From Conexibacter sp. (GTDB lineage Bacteria > Actinomycetota > Thermoleophilia > Solirubrobacterales > Solirubrobacteraceae): a stretch of DNA of 8,379 bases. Below the pieces are notes generated by a model, which was not told the origin of the DNA, searched no databases, and was given only the letters and a program-made list of their open reading frames with translations. The position numbers were made by a program, and so were the translations under genes. Shown here in pieces: positions 1 through 5,817 of the stretch (position 1 is the stretch's first letter; each line of letters begins with the position of its first letter). The stretch lies in contig JAOPZP010000149.1 in NCBI GenBank assembly GCA_025964055.1, positions 1 through 8,379 on the forward strand, read 5' to 3'.

Positions 1-675
1 GTCGGGCTCAAGCTGTCGCACTCCAAGCTCGCGGTCCGCGCCTGGGTCGCCGGCGTCGCCGCGAAGGTCGGCAAGGCGCCGCGCAACGCGACCGTCAAGA
101 TCACGCTGACCCACATCTACCGCCAGCGCGCCGCCCACGGCCGCGCCCTCGACCAGACGGCCGTGGCGCAGCAGGTCGACGCCGCGCTGGACGACGGCGT
201 CACCGCCCCGCGCCGCCTGCACGCCGCGCTGGTGAAGACGTCACCGAAGGTCAACATCAACGACCTGCAGCGCATCTACGGGACGGTCATCACGGTCGAC
301 AAGGCGCACTTCAAGCTGCGCCTGTTCAAGCGCCTGAAGTTCGCCAAGTCCTACGGCGTCGCCGTCGGGCAGCCGGCGTACCCGACGCCGTCGGGCCTGT
401 TCCACATCGCCAACAAGCAGGTCGATCCGGTCTGGAGCGTTCCCAACAGCCCGTGGGCCGGCGAGCTCCAGGGCACGACCGTCGACGGCGGCTCGGCCGC
501 CAACCCGCTGAAGGCGCGCTGGATGGGCATCATCAACGGCGTCGGCATCCACGGGACGGGCGAGGACTACTCGATCGGCTCGGCCGCCTCGCACGGCTGC
601 ATCCGCATGCACGTCGCCGACGTCAAGGACCTGTACCCGCGCGTGCCGGTGGGCACGTCGGTGCTGATCAAGTAG
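1..675 (+). CDS. L,D-transpeptidase (PG_binding_4 + YkuD), 5'-truncated by window edge
   Basis: The reading frame is open from base 1 to the TAG at 673-675, giving 224 visible residues; the true start lies outside the window. The C-terminal half is a YkuD catalytic domain. It has His at visible residue 184 (IHGTGE), followed by SHGCIRM with His198, Gly199, nucleophile Cys200 and Arg202, and it ends about 20 residues later, as is normal. Residues about 1-80 resemble PG_binding_4, a domain often preceding YkuD in Gram-positive enzymes. Family knowledge: such enzymes form 3-3 cross-links in peptidoglycan or attach proteins to it, outside the membrane, through an acyl-enzyme on the Cys. A signal peptide or N-terminal anchor is expected upstream but cannot be seen. 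The gene converges on the membrane-protein gene ending at 701. The family is secure; the exact substrate is not known. Confidence 0.93.
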   Translation, partial: VGLKLSHSKLAVRAWVAGVAAKVGKAPRNATVKITLTHIYRQRAAHGRALDQTAVAQQVDAALDDGVTAPRRLHAALVKTSPKVNINDLQRIYGTVITVDKAHFKLRLFKRLKFAKSYGVAVGQPAYPTPSGLFHIANKQVDPVWSVPNSPWAGELQGTTVDGGSAANPLKARWMGIINGVGIHGTGEDYSIGSAASHGCIRMHVADVKDLYPRVPVGTSVLIK

Positions 676-682
676 GGGCGCC

Positions 683-700
683 GCGGCGCCGGGGCGCCGC
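683..700. terminator. G+C-rich hairpin between convergent genes
   Basis: The bases read GCGGCGCC-GG-GGCGCCGC, a perfect 8-base inverted repeat with a two-base centre; a 7 bp stem with a 4-base loop is more realistic. It fills the 25-base gap between the transpeptidase stop and the stop of the convergent gene, so it could act in both directions. There is no T-run on either side, so it is not a canonical intrinsic terminator. A second overlapping palindrome (GGCGCC-GC-GGCGCC) starts at 677. Confidence 0.4.
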
Positions 701-1699
701 TCAGGCGCTCGCGGTGCCGGCGGCCGCGCGGTGGCGCGCGACGGCCTCGCGCGCGGCGGCCAGGGCCACACGCGGCGAGTAGGTGCCCAGCTGGACGCCG
801 AGCGCCAGCAGGCCGGTGAGCAGGCCGGCGAGCATCAGCAGCGCGCCGACGCCGAAGGTGAACGTCGTGATCGCGGCGATGTCGACGGCGTGGCCGGTCG
901 TCTCGACGAAGCCGTAGCTCAGCATCGCCAGCCGCAGGCCCGCGCTCGCCGGCGCCAGCGGGATGATCCGCCCGCCACCCTGGGCGGCCATGACCAGCAC
1001 CACGGTCGAGACGGTCACCGGAAGGTGGAACGCCGCCATGAACGCGGCCAGCGAGCCGAGCCGGACGAGCCGCGCCAGTGCCTGCCAGCTCGCGACGCCG
1101 GTGACGAACTCGCGCGGCGTGCGCAGGATCGCCACGCCCTGGCGCAGGCGCACCGTGAGGTCGCCGACGCGCCGGCGCAGCAGGCGGTACAGGCCGTAGC
1201 CGAGCGCGCCGAGCACGATCGCGCCGCCGCACGCGGGGAGTGGGTACTCGATGAGCAGCGTGACGTCGACGTGCGGGAGCTCGCCGGAGGACGTCGGCAC
1301 GGGCAGGAAGCCGCGGCTCAGCGCCCAGACGACCAGCGCGAAGCCGAAGAAGGTCTCGAAGAGCGTCTCGGGCAGGAACGTCGCCGCGAGGGTGGGGTAG
1401 CGCGCGCCGCCGATGCGGCGGTGCACCAGCCAGAGCTTGACGATGTCGCCGCCACGCGCGGGGATCACGCCGTTGAGCCCGGCGCCGGCGAGGTAGGCGC
1501 ACATCGTGTCGCGTCGGCGCAGCTCGGTCGCCTCGGGGTAGGAGGCGTGCAGGATGGTGTGCCAGCCGAGCGTGCGGACGCACTGCGCGGCGAGGTACAG
1601 CACGAGGCCCAGCACGACGAGCGTCGGATCGACGCTGGCGGCCCGGTGGAGCAGGAGCTCCAGGGCATGGCTCGCGGTGCGGAAGACGTCGTTCAACAT
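701..1699 (-). CDS. Lysylphosphatidylglycerol synthase TM-region / flippase-like integral membrane protein
   Basis: The product is 332 residues, hydrophobic, with about seven or eight membrane helices. It matches the LPG_synthase_TM (UPF0104) family. The best marker is the conserved loop around residues 76-92, N-G-V-I-P-A-R-G-G-D followed by IVKLWLV, and the second-half segment GGGRIIPLAPASAGLRLAML (241-260) fits the family's later conserved loop. There is no soluble C-terminal lysyl-transfer domain, so it is not a full MprF. Stand-alone members are thought to move or bind lipid-linked envelope precursors, but function is not established for most. The ATG at 1699 has no Shine-Dalgarno. It is the last gene of the minus-strand run, 65 bases after the small membrane protein, and could be co-transcribed or have its own promoter. 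The C-terminus is an Ala/Arg-rich cytoplasmic tail. Confidence 0.88.
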   Translation of the reverse strand: MLNDVFRTASHALELLLHRAASVDPTLVVLGLVLYLAAQCVRTLGWHTILHASYPEATELRRRDTMCAYLAGAGLNGVIPARGGDIVKLWLVHRRIGGARYPTLAATFLPETLFETFFGFALVVWALSRGFLPVPTSSGELPHVDVTLLIEYPLPACGGAIVLGALGYGLYRLLRRRVGDLTVRLRQGVAILRTPREFVTGVASWQALARLVRLGSLAAFMAAFHLPVTVSTVVLVMAAQGGGRIIPLAPASAGLRLAMLSYGFVETTGHAVDIAAITTFTFGVGALLMLAGLLTGLLALGVQLGTYSPRVALAAAREAVARHRAAAGTASA

Positions 1700-1764
1700 G
1701 GGTCGTCCCGGTTAACGACACCTGTACCACGGAAGTGGAGCGCTGCGGGCGACGTCCTGTGCCT

Positions 1765-2034
1765 TCAGGGGTGCCGGGGCGGCACGTCATCGGGCCAGCG
1801 TCCGTGCCGGTCGAAGTAGGCGCGGGCCTGGTCCTCGTCGTCGCGCGCGCTGTCGCCGGAGACGCCGACGCGGTGCAGCCAGTTGAGCAGCGCGACGCTC
1901 AACCCCGCGCCCCACAGGGCTGCGGCGCCCTCGATCGAGGTCTCGTCGCCGCCGCGGACGGCGATGAGGACGAGGCCGGCGGCGAGGATCGTCACCGGCA
2001 GCCAGATCCGCACGAACTTCATCACGACGTTCAC
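1765..2034 (-). CDS. Small two-helix membrane protein, unknown function
   Basis: This is an 89-residue protein of no family I can name. The predicted helices are at about residues 7-27 (after FVRIWLP) and 35-56 (EGAAALWGAGLSVALLNWL). A charged tail follows, DSARDDEDQARAYFDRHGRWPDD, with an acidic run and an aromatic H-G-x-W-P motif. I choose the GTG at 2034-2032: it forms a GTGA overlap with the EamA stop and has AAGGA five bases upstream (2044-2040). The ATG at 2022 would shorten it by four residues and has no ribosome site. The overlap implies translational coupling with the transporter. The tail resembles C-termini of small actinobacterial membrane proteins, but that is an impression only. 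Coding is supported by clean helix pattern and overlap geometry. Confidence 0.75.
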   Translation of the reverse strand: MNVVMKFVRIWLPVTILAAGLVLIAVRGGDETSIEGAAALWGAGLSVALLNWLHRVGVSGDSARDDEDQARAYFDRHGRWPDDVPPRHP

Positions 2035-2966
2035 GGTAGTCCTTGCACGGGATCCGGCAACCGGGCGCGCCGTCGCGTGGTCACCACGAGGCCGACGAGG
2101 ATCGCGACGACGCCGAGGAGCTGCAGCGCGCTCGGGCTCTCGCTGAAGAGGACGACGCCGAGCGCGACCGATCCCACGGGCTGGATCGTCAGCAGCAGCG
2201 CCGTGGTCGCGGCGGGCAGGCGCGGCAGCGACGCGGTGATCAGCAGCCAGCCGAGGACCTGGGAGCTGAGCGCGAGCGTGACGAGCCAGCCGTGCGCCGG
2301 CCAGCTCGGCACGAGGTCGAGGTCGCCGACGACGGCGCCGATGGCCAGGGCGCCGATGGCGCCGACGAGCGTCGCGTCCGACAGCGGGCCCGCGGGGCGG
2401 CGGAGGTCGGCGCCGCTCGCGCGCAGGGCCAGGATGAAGCCGGCGTAGCTCAGGCCGGTGGCGATCCCGAAGATCACGCCCTGGGTCGGGTTCTGGCCGT
2501 AGGCGCCGGACTCGAGCGCGCCGGAGATGAGCACGATGCCCGAGAGCATCAGCGGCAGCGTCGCGAGCACGCGGGCACCGGGGCGCTCGCCGAGGAGCGC
2601 CCACGCGACGAGCGGGACGAACGCGACCTGGAGGTTGCCGAGGACCGTCGCGAGGCCGGCACCGACGTCCTCGATCGCGTGGTGCCAGCAGACGAGGTCG
2701 ATGGCGAAGAAGACGCCGGCGACCGCGGCGATCCAGCGGCCGCGCGAGGGACGCGGGCCGAACCTGCGGTCCTCCAGCGCGGCGAGGACGACGAGCACCG
2801 GGACCGCGTAGGCACAGCGGAAGACGGCGGCGGTGGAGGGCGAGACGCCGGCCTCGCGGACGAGCACGGCCGAGAACGCGATCGTGATGGCGCCGAGGAC
2901 GGCCATCACGCGCGGGCGCGCGAGGAGGGACTGCAGCGGGGTGGGGCCGGTCGCCGTGGTGGCCAC
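2031..2966 (-). CDS. EamA-family (DMT superfamily) transporter
   Basis: The product is 311 residues with about ten membrane helices arranged as two EamA repeats, roughly residues 18-150 and 163-297. Typical marks are the helix-4/5 region LATVLGNLQVAFVPLVAWALLGERP (105-129) in repeat one and LLLTIQPVGSVALGVVLFSESPS (257-279) in repeat two; the Glu after the fifth helix (E127, E276) is usual for the family. Members export metabolites or amino acids by drug/metabolite-type exchange; the substrate cannot be told from sequence. The start is GTG at 2966. It cannot extend far upstream because the LytR_C stop at 2987-2985 is in the same frame. No Shine-Dalgarno is visible in the 18-base gap, so reinitiation after the previous gene is likely. 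Its stop overlaps the next gene's start (GTGA). Confidence 0.9.
   Translation of the reverse strand: MATTATGPTPLQSLLARPRVMAVLGAITIAFSAVLVREAGVSPSTAAVFRCAYAVPVLVVLAALEDRRFGPRPSRGRWIAAVAGVFFAIDLVCWHHAIEDVGAGLATVLGNLQVAFVPLVAWALLGERPGARVLATLPLMLSGIVLISGALESGAYGQNPTQGVIFGIATGLSYAGFILALRASGADLRRPAGPLSDATLVGAIGALAIGAVVGDLDLVPSWPAHGWLVTLALSSQVLGWLLITASLPRLPAATTALLLTIQPVGSVALGVVLFSESPSALQLLGVVAILVGLVVTTRRRARLPDPVQGLP
2040..2044 (-). promoter_or_regulatory. Shine-Dalgarno that decides the start of the 89-residue membrane protein
   Basis: The minus strand reads AAGGA, then five bases (CTACC), then GTG. It lies inside the end of the EamA gene and favours the overlapping GTG over the ATG 12 bases further in. 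Confidence 0.55.
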
Positions 2967-2984
2967 GGCGCCGCACGGTACGGG

Positions 2985-3548
2985 TCAGGGTGCCGGGGAC
3001 GTGTTCTGGTCGGAGCCGACGACCACGACGACCGCCGCCTGCTCGCCCGCGAGGACCTGTTCGTCCCGCGTGATCGGCCGCAGGACGACGTCCTTCAGCT
3101 TGATCCGGGAGGCCACCAGCGTCGCGGCGAGCTGCCGTCCGGGTGCGTAGTGCACCATCGTCGCGGCCTGATCCTGGCGGCTGGTGTTGGTGATGTTGCC
3201 GATCTTGAAGTGCGAGTCCTGCAGCTGCGTCGCCACGCCGCGGGCCAGGCCGGGGACGGTGGTGCCGTTGAGGATCGCGACGGTGAAGGGACGCAGCTGG
3301 CTCGGGGTCGTCCGCGGTGCGGTGGTGGTGCGCGCGGCCGGCGTCGTCGTCGCCGGGGCCCCCACGCTGCGCCCGGCGTCGCCGCCGTTCGACAGCGCGG
3401 TCGCCAGGCCGGCGCCGCCCGCCAGGAGCGCGACGAGGACGGTGGCCAGCGCCGCAGCATGGCGGGCGCGGGCTCGGCGCAAGCGCTGCGGACGGTGCTG
3501 CGTGGCGGTGACGAGCTGGCGCTCGAGGTCGTCGAAGAAGTCGGTCAT
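2985..3548 (-). CDS. Single-pass membrane protein with extracytoplasmic LytR_C domain; candidate partner of the adjacent sigma factor
   Basis: This 187-residue protein has four parts. A basic cytoplasmic N-terminus (1-30) starts MTDFFDDLERQL. One membrane helix lies at about 32-51. A Thr/Pro/Ala linker (60-83) follows. A LytR_C domain (about 87-178) contains the hallmark FTVAILNGTTVPGLARGVA, then hydrophobic/glycine spacing and VVVVVG near the end. It contains no cysteine, so the usual zinc-binding anti-sigma motif (HxxxCxxC) is absent. The ATG overlaps the sigma-factor stop (ATGA), and AAGGA lies seven bases upstream (3560-3556), so the two are translationally coupled. Position and topology match a membrane anti-sigma factor or sensor, with LytR_C outside the cell; that role is inference. 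LytR_C is otherwise known mainly at the C-terminus of LytR-CpsA-Psr-type envelope proteins. Confidence 0.88.
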   Translation of the reverse strand: MTDFFDDLERQLVTATQHRPQRLRRARARHAAALATVLVALLAGGAGLATALSNGGDAGRSVGAPATTTPAARTTTAPRTTPSQLRPFTVAILNGTTVPGLARGVATQLQDSHFKIGNITNTSRQDQAATMVHYAPGRQLAATLVASRIKLKDVVLRPITRDEQVLAGEQAAVVVVVGSDQNTSPAP

Positions 3549-4123
3549 GACGGGTTCCTTGAGGCGAGACGGGCGCGCATGGCCGACAGGCCGCGGGAGA
3601 CGCGCTTGCGGGCCACGGCCTCCGAGACCCCGGAGGCCGACGCGACCTCGGCGTAGTCGTGGTCGAGCAGCACGCGCAGGACGACGGCGTCGCGCTGGTC
3701 GGCCGGCAGGGCGTCGAAGCCCTCGCGCAGCTCGACGCGGATCAGCTCCGCGCTGGCGGCCGCCTCGACCTGATCGAGGGCGGCGTCGTCGAGGTCCAGC
3801 CGGGCGAGCCCCATGCGGCTTCGCGCGCGCTGGTCGACGGCGCCGCGCCGGCGCAGCGAGGAGAGGCAGTTGCGGGCGATCCCGAACAGCCACGCGATCG
3901 GCTCGCCGCGCGCCGGGTCGTAGCGGTGCAGCGCGGCCAGCGCCGCGGCGAAGGTCTCGGCGGTCAGGTCGGCGGCGTCCTGCGCCTCGTGGGTCCGAGC
4001 CAGGTGGAACGCGGTGATGCGGCGCACGTGGCGGCGGTAGAAGGCGCCGAACGCCTCACCGTCGCCCTCGAGGGCGTGGGCGAGCAGCACGGTGTCGATG
4101 CGGGGGTCGCCGGCGGCGTCCAT
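3545..4123 (-). CDS. RNA polymerase sigma-70 family (ECF-like) sigma factor
   Basis: The 192-residue protein has the two-domain plan of ECF sigma factors. Region 2 spans about residues 24-92, with AFGAFYRRHVRRITAF, DLTAETFAAAL and the region 2.4-like YDPARGEPIAWLFGIARNCL. After a linker, region 4 spans about 125-186, with LPADQRDAVVLRVLL, the helix-turn-helix YAEVASASGVSEAVARKRVSRG and a terminal AMRARLAS. It directs RNA polymerase to a set of promoters that cannot be predicted here. I take the ATG at 4123, the only good start before region 2; no clear Shine-Dalgarno precedes it. It heads the five-gene minus-strand run and is divergent from the GntR gene across 81 bases. Overlap with the LytR_C gene suggests that protein controls it. 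The frame stays open far upstream on this strand, but that extension is antisense to GntR and the hydroxylase and is not real. Confidence 0.93.
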   Translation of the reverse strand: MDAAGDPRIDTVLLAHALEGDGEAFGAFYRRHVRRITAFHLARTHEAQDAADLTAETFAAALAALHRYDPARGEPIAWLFGIARNCLSSLRRRGAVDQRARSRMGLARLDLDDAALDQVEAAASAELIRVELREGFDALPADQRDAVVLRVLLDHDYAEVASASGVSEAVARKRVSRGLSAMRARLASRNPS

Positions 4124-4131
4124 GGAGTGTC

Positions 4132-4148
4132 TTGGCGGATCCTGCCAA
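4132..4148. promoter_or_regulatory. Inverted repeat just upstream of the sigma-factor start
   Basis: TTGGC, seven bases, then GCCAA; the centre contains GGATCC. It lies 9-25 bases before the sigma-factor ATG in the divergent control region, where an operator could sit. The arms are only five bases, so chance is possible. Confidence 0.25.
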
Positions 4149-4169
4149 TCCTGTGACCACCCGGAGCGC

Positions 4170-4198
4170 TCGACGGCGGCGCGGCGATCTGGTACAAC
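4170..4198 (+). promoter_or_regulatory. Predicted promoter of the GntR/FadR-like gene (leaderless)
   Basis: A -35-like TCGACG (4170-4175) is separated by 17 bases from a -10-like TACAAC (4193-4198). Each matches the sigma-70 consensus at four of six positions. The ATG at 4205 starts seven bases past the hexamer, which is where transcription would begin, and no Shine-Dalgarno fits. The message is therefore predicted to be leaderless. The first palindromic operator covers the -10. Confidence 0.45.
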
Positions 4199-4201
4199 CA
4201 G
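4189..4201. promoter_or_regulatory. FadR-type operator, copy 1
   Basis: CTGGT-ACA-ACCAG is a perfect 5+5 palindrome with a three-base centre, fitting the TGGTNNNACCA core known for FadR of the GntR family. It overlaps the predicted -10 hexamer and ends three bases before the regulator's ATG, so binding should block transcription. Confidence 0.65.
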
Positions 4202-4204
4202 CGT

Positions 4205-4900
4205 ATGGAACTGGTTGGACCAGCCCCCAAGGCGACCCTCTCGGCCGAGATCCACCGGGTCCTGCGCCGGCGCATCCTCGACGGCACCTACGCCGCCGAG
4301 ACGACGCTGCCCTCCGAGCGCCAGCTGAGCGAGGACCTCGGCGCCAGCCGCCACGCGGTCCGCGAGGCGCTCAAGCGCCTGCAGCAGGCGGGCCTGATCG
4401 CCATCAGCCAGGGCGGCGCGACCCGGGTGCGCGACTGGCGCCGCCACGGCGGGCTCGACCTCCTGCTCGCCCTCGGCGCCGACGGCGAGACCCCGCCGGC
4501 GGCGCTCGGCCTGGTCCGCGCGACGTTCGAGATGCGCGCCTCGGTCGGCGCCGACGCCGCTCGGCTGTGCGCGCTGCGCGCCGACACCGCCACGCGCGCC
4601 GAGCTGGAGGCCCGCGCCGAGGCGCTCGCCGTCGCCGACGACCCCGTCGTGCGCACCGCGATCTACGACGTGCTGTGGGACCGGATCATCGAGGGCTCTG
4701 GCAACCTCGCGTACCGGCTGGCGCTCAACACGCTCGTCGCGGGCCAGCGGCTGCTGTCCTTCGACGCGTCGGTCGTCGCCGCCGAGGTCGCCGACCACGA
4801 CGCGATCCGGGCCCTCGCCCGTGCCATCGGGACCGCGGACCCCGCCGCCGCCCACGTCTTCGCCCGCGAGCTGCTCGAGCGCTCGGTCCCGCAGGACTAG
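4205..4900 (+). CDS. GntR-family transcriptional regulator, FadR/FCD type
   Basis: The product is 231 residues. The winged helix-turn-helix is at about 11-76, with the signature LPSERQLSEDLGASRHAVREALKRLQQAGL (35-64). A C-terminal all-helical FCD/FadR_C-like domain runs about 103-225 and includes GSGNLAYRLALNTL (165-178), reminiscent of FadR's effector-domain asparagine-containing helix. In metal-binding FCD proteins the D-x3-H pair and two later His are ligands. Here D155 is kept but the paired His is D159, H198 is kept, and the final His position is acidic (about E222), so a typical metal site is doubtful and an acyl-CoA-like ligand is as likely. Two FadR-type palindromes at its own start imply autoregulation. 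The hydroxylase gene follows 12 bases later and is probably its main target. The ATG has no Shine-Dalgarno (see promoter). Confidence 0.93.
   Translation: MELVGPAPKATLSAEIHRVLRRRILDGTYAAETTLPSERQLSEDLGASRHAVREALKRLQQAGLIAISQGGATRVRDWRRHGGLDLLLALGADGETPPAALGLVRATFEMRASVGADAARLCALRADTATRAELEARAEALAVADDPVVRTAIYDVLWDRIIEGSGNLAYRLALNTLVAGQRLLSFDASVVAAEVADHDAIRALARAIGTADPAAAHVFARELLERSVPQD
4211..4223. promoter_or_regulatory. FadR-type operator, copy 2 (inside the first codons)
   Basis: CTGGT-TGG-ACCAG has the same arms as copy 1 with a different centre. It lies in codons 3-7 of the regulator gene. Centre-to-centre distance to copy 1 is 22 bp, about two helical turns, so two dimers would sit on the same face of the DNA. 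Preceding bases AA extend the match to the FadR site AACTGGT. Confidence 0.65.
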
Positions 4901-4903
4901 GAG
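4899..4903 (+). promoter_or_regulatory. Shine-Dalgarno of the hydroxylase gene
   Basis: AGGAG overlaps the last two bases of the regulator's TAG stop and lies nine bases before the ATG at 4913. It supports that start and coupling of the two genes on one message. Confidence 0.6.
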
Positions 4904-4912
4904 CAGCCCGCC

Positions 4913-5788
4913 ATGGCCGAGGTCCTGTACTACGCGTTCCCCTACTTCATCCTGCTGCTCGTGGTGGAGTTCCTGTCCTACCGCCACCTCGAGGCCGACG
5001 GCCTCGTCGGCTACGACGCGCGCGACACCCGCACCTCGCTGGTCATGGGGATCGGCAACGTCATCATCAACGCTGCGTGGAAGCTCGCGGTGCTCGCCCT
5101 CTACGCCGTGCTCTACGAGCTCGCGCCCTGGCACCTGCCGACCGGCGCCTGGTGGGTCTGGGTCGCGCTCTTCTTCGCCGACGACTTCTCGTACTACCTG
5201 TTTCACCGCGTCTCGCACGAGAGCCGCGTCTTCTGGGCCAGCCACGTCGTGCACCACTCCAGCCGGCACTACAACCTGAGCACCGCGCTGCGCCAGACCT
5301 GGGTCCCGATGACCTACGCGCCGTTCTGGCTGTGGATGCCGCTGGCGGGCTTCGCCCCGTGGATGGTCCTCCTCGCCCAGGCCTGGAGCCTGATCTACCA
5401 GTTCGGGATCCACACCGAACGCATCGGCCGGCTGGCGCGCCCCATCGAGGCGGTGCTCAACACCCCCTCGCATCACCGCGTCCACCACGGCTCCAACGAG
5501 CAGTACCTGGACAAGAACTACGGCGGGATCCTCGTCATCTGGGACCGCCTGTTCGGGACGTTCGCGCCCGAGCGCGAGCGCGTCCGCTACGGCCTGACGA
5601 CCGACATCGCGACCTACAACCCGGTCCGGGTCGCCTTCCACGAGTACGTCGCGCTGTGGCACGACGTCCGCCGCGCGCGCTCCTGGCGGGTCAGGGCGGC
5701 GCTGGCCTACCACGGCCCCGGCTGGGCGCCCGCGGCCGAGCCGGGCGGCGAGCCGGCGCCGGTGCCGGCCTCGACCGCGCGCGGCTGA
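4913..5788 (+). CDS. Membrane di-iron fatty acid hydroxylase / sterol desaturase family protein (alkylglycerol monooxygenase-like)
   Basis: This 291-residue integral membrane protein belongs to the FA_hydroxylase family. The full set of histidine boxes is present: HRVSH (H98, H102), HVVHH (H111, H114, H115), H167 in the IHTERIG segment, and SHHRVHH (H187, H188, H191, H192). These bind two irons and activate O2. Hydrophobic segments lie at about 5-22, 43-70, 80-97 and 133-165. STALRQTW and NYGGILVIWDRLFGTF fit the branch that includes alkylglycerol monooxygenase and many bacterial proteins of unknown substrate. The reaction is therefore oxygen-dependent hydroxylation or desaturation of a lipid, with the substrate undetermined. 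The last 35 or so residues are a Pro/Ala/Glu-rich tail, not conserved in the family. It follows the FadR-like gene by 12 bases with a good Shine-Dalgarno, suggesting lipid-responsive control. Confidence 0.93.
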   Translation: MAEVLYYAFPYFILLLVVEFLSYRHLEADGLVGYDARDTRTSLVMGIGNVIINAAWKLAVLALYAVLYELAPWHLPTGAWWVWVALFFADDFSYYLFHRVSHESRVFWASHVVHHSSRHYNLSTALRQTWVPMTYAPFWLWMPLAGFAPWMVLLAQAWSLIYQFGIHTERIGRLARPIEAVLNTPSHHRVHHGSNEQYLDKNYGGILVIWDRLFGTFAPERERVRYGLTTDIATYNPVRVAFHEYVALWHDVRRARSWRVRAALAYHGPGWAPAAEPGGEPAPVPASTARG

Positions 5789-5793
5789 GTCTT

Positions 5794-5817
5794 GGCGGGC
5801 CTGGGAACATCCCCGCC
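5794..5817 (+). promoter_or_regulatory. Hairpin abutting the glutaredoxin-like gene start
   Basis: GGCGGG (5794-5799) pairs with CCCGCC (5812-5817) across 12 bases. The smaller pairing GGGA-ACA-TCCC (5803-5813) is an alternative to it. The stem ends at the base before the ATG and fills the 29-base gap after the hydroxylase. On read-through mRNA it would hide the start region; it could instead slow transcription after the hydroxylase. There is no T-run. Confidence 0.35.

Noticed and set aside
1711..1738. GTTAAC palindrome and CCAC-GGAA-GTGG hairpin before the LPG_synthase_TM gene
   Set aside because: Arms are very short and no matching -35/-10 pair could be placed with confidence; possible promoter remains unproven.
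1771..1785. Small inverted repeat GTGCC-N5-GGCAC near the stop of the 89-residue protein
   Set aside because: It lies within the last codons, has only five-base arms in G+C-rich DNA and no T-run; not good enough for a terminator.
731..1819. Long plus-strand open frame opposite the LPG_synthase_TM gene
   Set aside because: Product is Arg/Gln/Ala/Asp-rich low-complexity sequence typical of antisense frames in G+C-rich DNA; the minus strand encodes a clear membrane-protein family.
2043..3656. 537-codon plus-strand open frame
   Set aside because: It is antisense to EamA, LytR_C and part of the sigma factor. Composition is charged and repetitive with no recognisable domain.
4124..5713. Minus-strand extension of the sigma-factor frame through the GntR and hydroxylase region
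   Set aside because: The upstream part is an Asp/Val/Gly/Arg-rich shadow of two well-supported plus-strand genes; the sigma domains begin only after the ATG at 4123.
4129..5798. Identical 10-mer GTCTTGGCGG at 4129-4138 and 5789-5798, each near a gene start
   Set aside because: Ten-base repeats are expected by chance in about 8 kb, the two are differently oriented relative to their genes, and the following bases diverge.
4132..5810. Plus-strand open frame joined upstream to the glutaredoxin-like protein
   Set aside because: Everything before the ATG at 5818 is an Arg/Pro-rich shadow of the regulator and hydroxylase genes; the thioredoxin fold starts at 5818.
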